From Cellulomonas chengniuliangii (GTDB lineage Bacteria; Actinomycetota; Actinomycetes; Actinomycetales; Cellulomonadaceae), in the NCBI RefSeq assembly GCF_024508335.1, contig NZ_CP101988.1, positions 372,001 to 436,000 of the forward strand: DNA of 64,000 bases. The letters run 5' to 3'. Made by a program: the position numbers and the translations under genes. The stretch's first letter is position 1. The number at the start of each line of letters is the position of its first letter. Below are positions 50,092 to 58,581 of the stretch, piece by piece. The notes beneath the pieces were generated by a model. That model was given only the letters and a program-made list of their open reading frames with translations. It made no database searches and was not told the DNA's origin.

Positions 50092-51588
50092 ATGTCGTTC
50101 TCTGCTCTCGGCGTGCCCGAGACCCTGGTCGCTGCCCTCACCACGCAGGGCATCGCCGCTCCGTTCCCCATCCAGACGGCCACGCTGCCCGACACCCTCT
50201 CGGGCCGGGACGTGCTGGGCCGTGGCCGCACCGGCTCCGGCAAGACGCTCGCGTTCTCGCTGCCGATGGTCGCGAGGCTCGCCGCCTCGACGGGCGCCCG
50301 CCGCCCGGCCCGGCCCCGCGGGCTGGTGCTCGCCCCCACCCGCGAGCTGGCCACGCAGATCGCCGCGACGCTCGAGCCGCTCGCCCGCGCCGAGCGACTG
50401 AGCCTGACCACCGTCTTCGGCGGCGTCTCGCAGAACCGCCAGGTCAGCGCCCTCAACGGCGGCATCGACATCCTCGTGGCCTGCCCCGGCCGCCTCGAGG
50501 ACCTCATCAAGCAGCGTCTCATCTCCCTCGAGGGCGTCGAGATCACCGTGCTGGACGAGGCCGACCACATGGCCGACCTGGGCTTCCTGCCCGGCGTGAA
50601 GCGCCTGATGGACCAGACGCCCAAGAACGGCCAGCGCATGCTGTTCTCCGCGACGCTGGACAACGGCGTCGACCAGATCGTCAAGCGCTACCTGCACAAC
50701 CCGCTGACGCACTCGGTGGACTCCGCCGAGTCGCCGGTCGCGAAGATGACCCACCACGTGCTGGCGGTCGCCGACGCCGAGTCCAAGCGACTGGTCATCA
50801 ACGAGCTGGCCTCCGGCACCGGGCGCCGGGTGCTGTTCACCCGCACGAAGCACCAGGCGAAGAAGCTCGCCAAGGCGCTGACGGCCACGGGCATCCCCGC
50901 GGTGGACCTGCACGGCAACCTGAGCCAGCCGGCGCGCGAGCGCAACCTCGAGGCGTTCTCCTCGGGCTCGGTCAGGGTGCTCGTCGCCACGGACATCGCC
51001 GCGCGGGGCATCCACGTCGACCACATCGAGCTCGTGGTGCACGTGGACCCGCCGGCCGAGCACAAGGCCTACCTGCACCGCTCGGGCCGCACCGCCCGCG
51101 CCGGTGAGGGCGGCGACGTCGTCACCGTCATGCTCCCCGAGCAAGCCGGCGACGTCCGCACCCTGACCCGCCAGGCGAAGATCACCGTGCAGCCCCAGCA
51201 GGTGCGCCCCGGCTCGGCCGTGGTGGCCCGGCTGGTGGGCGAGGTCGCCGCGCACGTCGAGCCCGCCCTTGTGGTGGTTGCCGAGCCCGGTCGCCGTGGC
51301 GGCGCGCCGTCGCGTGACGGCGCCGCGGGCGGACCGTCGCGCCGCCGCGGCGGCCGCGGCCGGAGCGCTGGCGGCCAGGGTGGCGGCCAGCCGGGCGCCG
51401 GCTCGGGCGGCCAGGGCGGCGCCCGTGGACGTGGCCGGACCGGATCCTCGGCCGCGCCGCAGCGCAGCGCGACGGGCGGCTCGCGCCCGGTGCACTCCAC
51501 GGCGACCCCGGGCAGCGGATCCAGCAGCCGTGGCGGCGGCGTCGCGATGTCGATGGGCTCCTCCGCGGGCCGTCGCCGCGGGCGCTGA
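50092..51588 (+). CDS. DEAD-box ATP-dependent RNA helicase
   Basis: 498 residues. Helicase motifs in order: motif I GRTGSGKT (about 45), Ia PTRELATQIA, II VLDEADHMADLGF, III FSATLDNG, then the second RecA-like domain with IV VLFTRTKHQAKKL, V VLVATDIAARGIHV and VI HRSGRTARAG. The C-terminal 100 residues are Gly/Arg/Ser-rich (SRRRGGRGRSAGGQGG), typical of RNA-binding tails in RhlE/CsdA-type helicases. It unwinds structured RNA, for instance in ribosome assembly or cold adaptation. ATG 50092 follows GGAAAGG. A perfect 18-bp hairpin lies downstream. Confidence 0.95.
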   Translation: MSFSALGVPETLVAALTTQGIAAPFPIQTATLPDTLSGRDVLGRGRTGSGKTLAFSLPMVARLAASTGARRPARPRGLVLAPTRELATQIAATLEPLARAERLSLTTVFGGVSQNRQVSALNGGIDILVACPGRLEDLIKQRLISLEGVEITVLDEADHMADLGFLPGVKRLMDQTPKNGQRMLFSATLDNGVDQIVKRYLHNPLTHSVDSAESPVAKMTHHVLAVADAESKRLVINELASGTGRRVLFTRTKHQAKKLAKALTATGIPAVDLHGNLSQPARERNLEAFSSGSVRVLVATDIAARGIHVDHIELVVHVDPPAEHKAYLHRSGRTARAGEGGDVVTVMLPEQAGDVRTLTRQAKITVQPQQVRPGSAVVARLVGEVAAHVEPALVVVAEPGRRGGAPSRDGAAGGPSRRRGGRGRSAGGQGGGQPGAGSGGQGGARGRGRTGSSAAPQRSATGGSRPVHSTATPGSGSSSRGGGVAMSMGSSAGRRRGR

Positions 51589-51612
51589 GCCCAGCCGCAC
51601 ACCAGCAGCGCG

Positions 51613-51664
51613 GAGAGCCTGCGCGGCGGGACACCCTCGGGTCGTCCCCGCCGCGCAGGCTCTC
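51613..51664 (+). terminator. Perfect 18-bp stem terminator after the helicase gene
   Basis: Arms 51613-51630 and 51647-51664 are perfectly complementary across 18 bp with a 16-nt loop, 25 bp downstream of the helicase stop and before msrB on the same strand. Confidence 0.85.
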
Positions 51665-51713
51665 TGCGTAGGGCCGCTGGAATGCGCGAGCAGGCGGCGC
51701 CGTTGTGCTGGGC

Positions 51714-52133
51714 ATGGCGAAGGACACGGGCAAGGTGTACGAGGTCGACAAGGACGAGGCGCAGTGGCGGGCCGAGCTCGACCCGGCGGAGTTCCAGGTG
51801 CTGCGCCTGGCGGGCACCGAGCGCCCGTGGACGGGCGAGCTCCTCGATGAGAAGCGCGAGGGGGTGTACCGCTGTCGGGCGTGCGGCCAGGAGCTGTTCC
51901 GCTCCGACACGAAGTTCGACTCGCACTGCGGGTGGCCCAGCTTCTTCTCCCCGCTCGCCGGGGACAAGGTCGAGCTGATCGAGGATCGCAGCCTGGGGAT
52001 GACGCGCACCGAGGTGCGATGCGCCCGGTGCGGTTCCCACCTGGGGCATGTCTTCGACGACGCGCCGCAGACGCCCACGGGTGACCGCTACTGCATGAAC
52101 TCCGTGAGCCTGAGCTTCGAGCCCGGGGCCTGA
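51714..52133 (+). CDS. msrB: Peptide-methionine (R)-S-oxide reductase MsrB
   Basis: About 139 residues. It reduces methionine-R-sulfoxide in proteins in the cytosol. The zinc-binding cysteines are CRAC (near residue 53) and CARC (near 101). The catalytic Cys is in RYCMNSVSL near the C-terminus, and [13 protein letters not shown] and [12 protein letters not shown] complete the family signature. ATG 51714 is preferred over GTG 51705. It follows the helicase terminator, so it has its own promoter. Confidence 0.95.
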   Translation: MAKDTGKVYEVDKDEAQWRAELDPAEFQVLRLAGTERPWTGELLDEKREGVYRCRACGQELFRSDTKFDSHCGWPSFFSPLAGDKVELIEDRSLGMTRTEVRCARCGSHLGHVFDDAPQTPTGDRYCMNSVSLSFEPGA

Positions 52134-52272
52134 GCGCTCCGGCACAGGCCGTGCACAGGGCTGTCCACACCGGTGTGTCCAACTCGGAGCGAATGATCCG
52201 GGTCCACATCGGCGTGCCGTGCCCGACACGCCGGTGGACGCGGCTCCCACACGGGTTGTCCACCACAGGTGG

Positions 52273-52301
52273 TTCAGTCCCGGCCTCGGGGCGCCGATAA
52301 T
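52273..52301 (+). promoter_or_regulatory. TTCAGT-N17-GATAAT promoter of a leaderless NERD-domain gene
   Basis: The -35-like TTCAGT (52273-52278) and -10 GATAAT (52296-52301) are 17 bp apart. The start GTG at 52308 follows the -10 by exactly 6 nt and no ribosome site is present. Confidence 0.55.
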
Positions 52302-52307
52302 GAACGC

Positions 52308-53060
52308 GTGACCGAGGCTCTGATCGTGCGGCGATGGCGGCGTTACGGCGCCGACCGCCTTTACGTGACTGCTGAGTCCGGCGCGCGGGTCGGCTGCGTC
52401 GACCTGCAGTCGGGCGAGGTCATCGTGGACGAGCCCATCCTCGAGGCCGGTGTGCGCAAGGCCGCGCAGGCCTACCTGCGCTCCTACGTCACCGAGCTGG
52501 TCCTGCCCTTCCAGGTCGAGGGCGGCCTCGAGGAGCTGGACGAGCTGCGGGCCCTGGACGGCGACGTCTACGAGCCCGGCGTCCGCACCCGCGCGAGCTC
52601 GGTGCGCGTGCGGCTCGACGCGTTGACCACCCAGGGGTGGCACGTGGTGCACTCGGTGCCGCTGGGCCGCCAGGGCACGGTGGTGGACCACCTGCTCATC
52701 GGCCCGGGCGGGATCTTCACGGTGAGGGAGTGCGCCCACCCTGGCCAGCACATCGTGGTGCGCAAGCGGACCATGACGGTGGACGGCGAGCCGGTGGCCT
52801 ACCAGCGCGACGCGCGCCTCGAGGCGTCGCGGGTGCAGGCGCTGCTCCGCGCGGCGGTCGGGTCACAGCTCACGGTGCGCGCAGTGCTGGTGCTGCAGGG
52901 CATCGTCGACATGGCGCCCGGCGAACGGCCTGACGACGTCCTGGTGATGGCCCGCAGCGACGTGCCCGGATCGTTCCTCAACCTGCTGGAGCGGATCGAG
53001 CCGCCGCGGGTCGACGCCATCGCCGCGATCGCGCGGCAGCGCACCACCTGGTCGCGCTGA
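52308..53060 (+). CDS. NERD domain-containing protein
   Basis: 250 residues. The NERD (nuclease-related) module covers about residues 100-210: GWHVVHSVPLGRQGTVVDHL, LIGPGGIFTVREC and VAYQRDARLEASRVQALL. This corresponds to the GxxxxDHllvgp.GvfvveaK layout, but the nuclease-type Lys is replaced by a Cys in VREC. A catalytic nuclease role is therefore doubtful. The N-terminal 95 residues are unrecognised. GTG 52308 is supported by a well-spaced promoter immediately upstream. It is followed by a small hairpin shared with the converging MarR gene. Confidence 0.8.
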   Translation: MTEALIVRRWRRYGADRLYVTAESGARVGCVDLQSGEVIVDEPILEAGVRKAAQAYLRSYVTELVLPFQVEGGLEELDELRALDGDVYEPGVRTRASSVRVRLDALTTQGWHVVHSVPLGRQGTVVDHLLIGPGGIFTVRECAHPGQHIVVRKRTMTVDGEPVAYQRDARLEASRVQALLRAAVGSQLTVRAVLVLQGIVDMAPGERPDDVLVMARSDVPGSFLNLLERIEPPRVDAIAAIARQRTTWSR

Positions 53061-53079
53061 GGGCGCGGAGCCCGCGCCC
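53061..53079. terminator. 8-bp perfect hairpin between convergent genes
   Basis: GGGCGCGG (53061-53068) pairs with CCGCGCCC (53072-53079) around a 3-nt loop, between the NERD gene (+) and the MarR gene (-). Confidence 0.55.
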
Positions 53080-53090
53080 GCCGGACTAGA

Positions 53091-53552
53091 TCACTCGAGC
53101 GTGCGTCGAGCCCCGTCGAGGCTGCTGTTGAGCCGAGCGAGCTGCTCGGCGAGGCGCTCGAGGTCCGATCCCGTCCATTCCTGTAGCGCGCGCTCGAAGA
53201 ACTCGCGGCGGGCCTTGCGGGATCGCGCGAGCCGGTCGGCCCCCGCCGGGGTGAGCTGGATGAGCTGGCCGCGCGAGTCGTCGGGGTCGGTGCTGCGCTC
53301 GATCAGCCCGAGCTCGTCGAGGCGCGCGAGCTGGCGGGACATGGTGCCCCGCCCCACCCCGATGTGATCGGCGAGCTCGCTGGCCCGCACGCCCGGAACC
53401 TGCTCGATCCGGGCGACGATCGGGTAGGCGGCGGGCTCGAGGTCGGGGTGCACGTGTCGTGCCATCCGGGGCGCCGCGGCGTTCGCGCGGCGCAGCAGGA
53501 GGGCGAGCTCACGCTCCACGCGCTGCACGGTGTCGGTGTCCACGACAGACAT
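53091..53552 (-). CDS. MarR family transcriptional regulator
   Basis: 153 residues, winged-helix dimer. RASELADHIGVGRGTMSRQLARL is the recognition region and DPDDSRGQLIQLTPAG is the wing typical of MarR proteins. No cysteine is visible for redox sensing, so it probably binds a small ligand. It lies downstream of and in the same orientation as the DHA2 exporter, separated by a strong 17-bp hairpin. A GGGAGG site touches the ATG, so translation may really begin at GTG 53543, three codons later. Confidence 0.9.
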   Translation of the reverse strand: MSVVDTDTVQRVERELALLLRRANAAAPRMARHVHPDLEPAAYPIVARIEQVPGVRASELADHIGVGRGTMSRQLARLDELGLIERSTDPDDSRGQLIQLTPAGADRLARSRKARREFFERALQEWTGSDLERLAEQLARLNSSLDGARRTLE

Positions 53553-53570
53553 CCTCCCGTGTCCTGGGCG

Positions 53571-53610
53571 CCGTGGGCGCCGCCTGCGGGTGGGCAGGCG
53601 GCGCCCACGG
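53571..53610 (-). terminator. Perfect 17-bp stem terminator after the DHA2 exporter
   Basis: Arms 53571-53587 and 53594-53610 are perfectly complementary with a 6-nt loop, just downstream of the minus-strand DHA2 exporter gene and upstream of the MarR gene, so the MarR gene likely has its own promoter. Confidence 0.85.
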
Positions 53611-53623
53611 CGATGGTTCGGTC

Positions 53624-55324
53624 CTACCGGGCCTGCTGGTCGAGCCCGTCGGCCCCTGCCGTTGCCCGCTCGGCGGGCGTCGCGGCGGGGTCTGCGCCGC
53701 CCTCAGCCTCCGCCTCCGCCGCGGCCAGGCGAGCCTGCGCCTCGGCCTGCTCGGCGAGCCGCAGCTCGACGCCGGAGCGCTCGCCCAGCGGCACCTCCTT
53801 GAGGAAGCACACCGCGATCAGGGCCACGACGGCCAGGGGCACGGCCAGCAGGAACAGGAACGCCACGCCCTCGCCGTACGAGGACTCGACCACCGTCTTG
53901 ACCGGCTCGGGGATGGTGGCGACGTTCGGGATCGACGACGTGCTGCCGCCGAGGGCCGAGACGTCGATGCCGAGCGCGGCCAGGCCCTCGGTCAGCAGCG
54001 AGGTGATCTTGTTGCCGAGCACGGCGCCCAGCACCGAGACGCCCATCGCGCCACCGAGCGTGCGGAAGAACGCGACGGTCGACGTGCCGGATCCGACCTC
54101 GTCCACGGCCAGGGTGTTCTGCGCGGCGAGGACCAGGTTCTGCATGAGCATGCCCAGGCCGCAGCCGAGCACGAACATGTAGACGCACACGAGCACGAAG
54201 TTCGTGTCGTACCGGATGGTGCCCATCAGGGCCATGCCCGCGGACAGCAGCACCGCGCCGGCGATCATGTACCCCTTGTACTTGCCGGTGACGCTGATGA
54301 TGCGCCCGCTGATGGTCGAGGCGAGGAACAGCCCGAAGATCTGCGGGATGGTGATGAGGCCGGAGGCCGTGGCGGACATGCCGCGCGCCACCTGCATGTA
54401 CTGGCTCAGGAACACCGAGGTGCCGAACATCGCGATGCCCACCGCGATGGAGGCGACGACCGCGAGCACCAGGGTGCGGTTGCGGAACAGGTGCAGCGGG
54501 ATGATCGGCTCGGTCGCACGGGACTCGACCCACACCGCGAGCGCGAGGGCCAGCACCGATCCGAGGACGAAGACCGCGGTCTGCCAGGACAGCCAGTCGA
54601 ACTTGCTGCCGGCGAAGGTGACCCACAGCAGCAGGCCGCCGATGCCGACGGACAGCAGGGACGCCCCCGCGTAGTCGATGTTCAGCTTGCGGCGGGGCAT
54701 CGGCGGCAGCTTGAGGGTGCGCTGCAGCACGATGATCGCGGCGATCGCGAACGGCAGGCCGATGAAGAAGTTCCAGCGCCAGCCGGGGCCGTCGGTGATG
54801 ACCCCGCCCAGCAGCGGGCCGCCCACCATGCCGAGGCCCATGATGCCGCCCATCAGGCCCATGTACTTGCCGCGCTCGCGCGGGGAGATGATGTCGGCGA
54901 TCAGGACGGTGCCGAGGGCGGTGAGGCCGCCGGCGCCGATGCCCTGGAAGGCGCGCATGCTGATGAGCATCCCGGTGCTCTGCGAGAGCCCGGCGACCGC
55001 CGAGGACAGCACGGAGATGGCCAGCGCGAGCTGGATCAGCATCTTGCGGTCGACCAGGTCGGACAGCTTGCCCCAGATGGGCGTGGTGATCGTGGTGGTG
55101 AGCAGGGTCGCGGTGACGACCCAGGTGTACGAGGACTGCGAGCCGTTGAGGTCGCTGATCACACGGGGGAGCGAGGTCGAGACGACGCTCGTGGCGAGCA
55201 CCGACACGAACATGCCCAGGAGGATCCCGGACAGGGCCTCGAGCACCTGGCGGGGCGTCATGGCCGGCGCGTCCGCTGGTGGGGTCGGGGCCGTCTCAGG
55301 CAGTGCGGGGTTCTGTGCGGACAT
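53624..55324 (-). CDS. MFS drug:H+ antiporter, DHA2 (EmrB/QacA) family
   Basis: 566 residues with 14 predicted helices, the DHA2 topology. Characteristic motifs: LATSVVSTSLPRVISDL in helix 1 (motif D1-like), GKLSDLVDRKML (motif A), ISMRAFQGIGAGGLTALG (motif B) and GPLLGGVITD (motif C, antiporter). DHA2 exporters remove cationic or hydrophobic drugs, dyes or detergents. The C-terminal tail is Ala/Glu-rich and probably coiled. It is flanked by two MarR genes on the same strand: one upstream (55396-55899) and one downstream (53091-53552). The upstream one, whose gap to this gene is only 71 bp, probably controls it. ATG 55324 fits the family start. Confidence 0.93.
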   Translation of the reverse strand: MSAQNPALPETAPTPPADAPAMTPRQVLEALSGILLGMFVSVLATSVVSTSLPRVISDLNGSQSSYTWVVTATLLTTTITTPIWGKLSDLVDRKMLIQLALAISVLSSAVAGLSQSTGMLISMRAFQGIGAGGLTALGTVLIADIISPRERGKYMGLMGGIMGLGMVGGPLLGGVITDGPGWRWNFFIGLPFAIAAIIVLQRTLKLPPMPRRKLNIDYAGASLLSVGIGGLLLWVTFAGSKFDWLSWQTAVFVLGSVLALALAVWVESRATEPIIPLHLFRNRTLVLAVVASIAVGIAMFGTSVFLSQYMQVARGMSATASGLITIPQIFGLFLASTISGRIISVTGKYKGYMIAGAVLLSAGMALMGTIRYDTNFVLVCVYMFVLGCGLGMLMQNLVLAAQNTLAVDEVGSGTSTVAFFRTLGGAMGVSVLGAVLGNKITSLLTEGLAALGIDVSALGGSTSSIPNVATIPEPVKTVVESSYGEGVAFLFLLAVPLAVVALIAVCFLKEVPLGERSGVELRLAEQAEAQARLAAAEAEAEGGADPAATPAERATAGADGLDQQAR

Positions 55325-55395
55325 CGATGGGGCTCTCGGTTCTGTGCGGGAGGTCGGGAGGCAGGTGGCGCCGCGCGTCGGGCCGGGCGGCGCGG

Positions 55396-55899
55396 TCAGG
55401 CGGGGAGCGCGTCGGGGTGGGCCTGTGCGGCCTGGTCGGGATGGTGTCCCGCGGCCACGTCCGCGCTGATCCGCTGGATCTGCGCGGCGGTCGTGAGGAG
55501 CTCCTCGGGCGTCCAGTCGGCGAAGGTGGCCGCGGCGCGCGCGTCGATCTCGCGGGCGCTCGTCGCGGCGACCTGGCGCCCGGCCGGCGTGAGCTGGACG
55601 GTCCGGACCCGTCGGTCCAGGCAGGGGGTGTGCGGGACTGCTCGTTCGACGAGGCCTCCGCCCACCAGTGCGGTGACGTGCCGGCTGGCGACGGACAGGT
55701 CCACGCGGAGGTGGCTGGCGATGTCGGTGATGGGCAGCGCGCCACGGGTCTGCAGCAGGCGGACGACCGTGAGCGCTGCTCGGGGGAGGTTCAGGTCGCG
55801 GGCGAGCTGGACGCCGAACTCGCGTTGGACGCGGGCGAGCTGCTCGATCGCGGCGACCAGTGCGCGGTAGGGCGGCTCGATCGCCTCGGGGTCGTGCAT
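55396..55899 (-). CDS. MarR family transcriptional regulator
   Basis: About 167 residues. Winged helix: LPITDIASHLRVDLSVASRHVTAL (recognition helix within it), wing LDRRVRTVQLTPAG. It lies 71 bp upstream of the DHA2 exporter gene and in the same orientation, so the two probably form an operon autoregulated by this MarR. Palindromic elements at 55922-55982 are the likely operator. ATG 55899 is chosen; an upstream TTG at 55962 would put the N-terminus inside those repeats. Confidence 0.9.
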   Translation of the reverse strand: MHDPEAIEPPYRALVAAIEQLARVQREFGVQLARDLNLPRAALTVVRLLQTRGALPITDIASHLRVDLSVASRHVTALVGGGLVERAVPHTPCLDRRVRTVQLTPAGRQVAATSAREIDARAAATFADWTPEELLTTAAQIQRISADVAAGHHPDQAAQAHPDALPA

Positions 55900-55921
55900 C
55901 GTTCGGAGGGGCCTCTCGTTG

Positions 55922-55982
55922 GTTGCAGCAGGCAACTTATCAGAGATGCTTGTGCTGAGCAATTATCGCCCAAGGCAACTTG
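55922..55982. promoter_or_regulatory. Two palindromes and AGGCAACTT repeats, likely MarR operator
   Basis: GTTGC-agcag-GCAAC (55922-55936) and CAAG-gcaa-CTTG (55971-55982) flank a GATAAT sequence on the minus strand (55962-55967) that may be the -10 of the MarR-exporter transcript. AGGCAACTT occurs twice about 42 bp apart. Confidence 0.5.
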
Positions 55983-56048
55983 TCGTCGGCGAGAGAACAC
56001 GGTCCGCGGCCCGGGCCGCGGGCCAGAGCGCGGACTCGGCGGCAGGGC

Positions 56049-56513
56049 TCAGCGCACCCCGTCGAAGTCGCGCTGCCGCCACGCCTCGTAGGCCGCGATG
56101 GCCGCCGCGTTCGAGAGGTTCAGCGAGCGACGGCCCGCCAGCATCGGGATCCGCACCTGGGCGGTGATCCGTGGATGGGCGAGCACCTCCGGGGGCAGCC
56201 CCGTCGGCTCCGGCCCGAACAGCAGGATGTCATCGGCCCGGTACTCCACGTCGCTGTGCCGAGACGTCGCATGCGTCGTGAACGCGAAGACCCGCGCGTC
56301 CGGCGCCGACGCGAGGAACGCCTCCAGGTCCGGATGCACCACGACGTGCGCGAGGTCGTGGTAATCCAGCCCGGCCCGCCGCAGCTTGGGCTCGGAGAGG
56401 TCGAAGCCCAACGGCTCGATCAGGTGCAGGGTCGAGCCGGTCGCGGCCGCCAGGCGGATCGCGCTGCCGGTGTTGCCGGGGATTCGGGGTTCGAAGAAGG
56501 CCACATGCGTCAC
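56049..56513 (-). CDS. trmL: tRNA (cytidine(34)-2'-O)-methyltransferase TrmL
   Basis: About 154 residues, a SPOUT-class enzyme that uses S-adenosylmethionine to methylate the wobble nucleotide in leucine tRNAs. The family order is clear: VAFFEPRIPGNTGSAIRLAA at the N-terminus, GFDLSEPKLRRAGLDYHDL, LLFGPEPTGLPPE and the trefoil-knot SAM-binding end RIPMLAGRRSLNLSNAAAI. The length equals the usual TrmL. GTG 56513 gives the canonical start MTHVAFFEP-like. It is divergent from the aldo/keto reductase gene. Confidence 0.95.
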   Translation of the reverse strand: MTHVAFFEPRIPGNTGSAIRLAAATGSTLHLIEPLGFDLSEPKLRRAGLDYHDLAHVVVHPDLEAFLASAPDARVFAFTTHATSRHSDVEYRADDILLFGPEPTGLPPEVLAHPRITAQVRIPMLAGRRSLNLSNAAAIAAYEAWRQRDFDGVR

Positions 56514-56610
56514 CGGGTGATCCTCGCACTCGCCGTAGGGTGTCCCTCCCGCCCACCCGTAAGGTGGAGACGGCCCGCAGAGCGGCGGTTCCACACCCGA
56601 GAGGATCACC

Positions 56611-57648
56611 ATGTCCACGCAGTCCCCGTACCGCGCCGCTGACGAGCGCTACGACGCGATGGCCTACCGGCGCGCCGGGCGCAGCGGGCTCGACCTGCCC
56701 GCGCTCTCGCTGGGCCTGTGGCACAACTTCGGGGACACCACGGCGCTGGAGACCCAGCGCGACGTGCTGCTCCGCGCCTTCGACCTCGGCATCACGCACT
56801 TCGACCTGGCGAACAACTACGGCCCGCCGGCCGGATCGGCGGAGCGGAACTTCGGCCTGCACCTCGCGCGGGACCTGCGGCCGTACCGCGACGAGCTGGT
56901 CATCTCCAGCAAGGCGGGCTACGACATGTGGCCCGGCCCCTACGGCGACGGGGGCTCCCGCAAGTACCTGCTGGCCTCGCTCGACCAGTCCCTGGGGCGG
57001 CTCGGGCTCGACTACGTGGACGTCTTCTACTCCCACCGCCCCGATCCCTCGACGCCGATCGAGGAGACGATGGGCGCACTCCACACCGCCGTCACCAGCG
57101 GCAAGGCCCTGTACGCCGGCATCTCGAACTACAGCCCCTCGCAGACCCGCGAGGCCCAGCGGGTGCTCGCCGAGATGGGCACGCCGTTGCTCATCCACCA
57201 GCCCAGCTACTCGATGTTCAACCGGCACGTCGAGCAGCCCGAGGGCGGTGACGGCGAGTCCCTGCTGGACGTGGTGGGCGACCTGGGCATCGGCATGATC
57301 GTCTTCTCCCCGCTGGCGCAGGGCCTGCTGACCAGCCGCTACCTCAGCGGCGAGGCCCCTGCAGGGTCGCGGGCCTCGATCGGCCACTTCCTCAAGCCGG
57401 AGCGCATCGACGCGACGTACCTGGCCCGCGCGCGCGCGCTGGACGACCTCGCTCGGGAGCGCGGGCAGTCGCTGGCGCAGCTGGCGCTGTCCTGGGTGCT
57501 GCGGGACCAGCGGGTCACCTCCGCGCTCGTGGGCGCCAGCTCGGTGGCCCAGCTCGAGGACAACGTGGCGGCGCTGCGGGCGCCCGCCCTCACCGACGCG
57601 GAGATCGCCGCCATCGAGCCGCTCGCGGTCGACGGGACCGCCCGGTGA
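56611..57648 (+). CDS. mgrA: Aldo/keto reductase, L-glyceraldehyde-3-phosphate reductase type
   Basis: 345 residues, TIM-barrel NADPH-dependent reductase of the AKR14 (YghZ/MgrA) group. Signature blocks: LSLGLWHNFGDTTALE, THFDLANNYGPPAGSAERN (with the catalytic Asp and Tyr), ISSKAGYDMWPGPYG (catalytic Lys) and VFYSHRPDPSTPIEET (His). Known members detoxify L-glyceraldehyde 3-phosphate and methylglyoxal-type aldehydes. A GAGAGG site precedes ATG 56611. GTGA overlap couples it to the next gene. Confidence 0.93.
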   Translation: MSTQSPYRAADERYDAMAYRRAGRSGLDLPALSLGLWHNFGDTTALETQRDVLLRAFDLGITHFDLANNYGPPAGSAERNFGLHLARDLRPYRDELVISSKAGYDMWPGPYGDGGSRKYLLASLDQSLGRLGLDYVDVFYSHRPDPSTPIEETMGALHTAVTSGKALYAGISNYSPSQTREAQRVLAEMGTPLLIHQPSYSMFNRHVEQPEGGDGESLLDVVGDLGIGMIVFSPLAQGLLTSRYLSGEAPAGSRASIGHFLKPERIDATYLARARALDDLARERGQSLAQLALSWVLRDQRVTSALVGASSVAQLEDNVAALRAPALTDAEIAAIEPLAVDGTAR

Positions 57649-58475
57649 CCCCGGGGCCCACCACCGCGTACGGGCGGCTCGGGGACATCTCCTGGTCGAC
57701 GTACGGCTCGCACTCTCAGGCGGCCACCCCGGTCCTGCTGCTGCACAGCGTCACCGACTCGAGCGAGGTATTCGCCCCGCTGCTCGACCCGCTGGCCGCC
57801 GGTCGGCTGGTCGTCACCCTCGACGCCCGCGGGCACGGCAACACGCCGCTCTCCCCGGCGCCGTTCACCGTGGGGGCGCTCGCCTCCGACGTGCTCGCGG
57901 TGCTGCGCGACGTGGTGCGCCGTCCTGTCGTGGTGGTGGGCCACGGCCTGGGCGCCCTCATCGCCGAGGAGGTCGCGCTCACCGAGCCGTCGCTGCTCGT
58001 CGCCCTGGTGCTCGAAGACCCGGCCTGGCGCGTCGAGGCCACCACCTCCGCCGGAGTGCCCGCGTTCCTGCCGTCCTACCTCGAGTCGTTCAGGGGCGCC
58101 GACGAGGCGACGCTGCTCGAGCGCGCGCGCGCCGAGCACCCGACCTGGCCCGAGGACGAGCTGCTGCCGTGGGTGCACGCCAAGCAGCGGGTCGACCAGA
58201 AGCTGGCCGCCCGGGCGCAGGAGTGGTACGGGCGCGACTGGGTCGGGGTGCTGGGCTCCATCCGGGTGCCGGTGACCGTCCTGGCGGGGGAGCCGCAGCA
58301 CGGCTCGCTAGTCGACCCCGCCGACATCGCCCGCGCCCAGTCCCTGCTGGGCGCCCAGCTCACCTACGTCCAGGTGCCCGGGGTGGGGCGCAGCGTGCGG
58401 CGCGAGGCGAGGGAGACGTACCTCACAGCGCTGCGCGACGTCTTCGCCATCGCGGACGCCGCTCCTCACGACTGA
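57645..58475 (+). CDS. Alpha/beta-hydrolase-fold protein lacking nucleophile and catalytic histidine
   Basis: 276 residues with the alpha/beta-hydrolase layout: VLLLHSVTDSSEVFAPL (oxyanion strand region), LVVTLDARGHGNTPLSP, the nucleophile elbow at VVVVGHGLGALIAEE, and VPVTVLAGEPQHGSLV near the acid position. At the elbow GxSxG has become G-H-G-L-G, and at the C-terminal catalytic His position the usual PGxGHS reads PGVGRS, so both nucleophile and base are gone. Each change is one transition (agc to ggc, cac to cgc). The protein probably has a non-hydrolytic role such as ligand binding or partner binding. It overlaps the upstream aldo/keto reductase by 4 bp (GTGA), so the two are likely expressed together. 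Confidence 0.88.
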   Translation: MTPGPTTAYGRLGDISWSTYGSHSQAATPVLLLHSVTDSSEVFAPLLDPLAAGRLVVTLDARGHGNTPLSPAPFTVGALASDVLAVLRDVVRRPVVVVGHGLGALIAEEVALTEPSLLVALVLEDPAWRVEATTSAGVPAFLPSYLESFRGADEATLLERARAEHPTWPEDELLPWVHAKQRVDQKLAARAQEWYGRDWVGVLGSIRVPVTVLAGEPQHGSLVDPADIARAQSLLGAQLTYVQVPGVGRSVRREARETYLTALRDVFAIADAAPHD

Positions 58476-58581
58476 GACCCAGGCCAGCGCCCTGCCGGTG
58501 CGCGCGCCATGCGGTTCTCCGGGCCGTCGTCTGCCCTGCGTGGGTCTAACGTCCCAGGTGGGGGGCGTATCGTCGCGCCGC

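Noticed and set aside
49985-50401. Reading frame of 138 codons starting with a good ribosome site in the helicase leader.
   Set aside because: Not called as a gene because most of it lies out of frame within the helicase coding region and its later residues are low complexity; kept only as a possible leader ORF.
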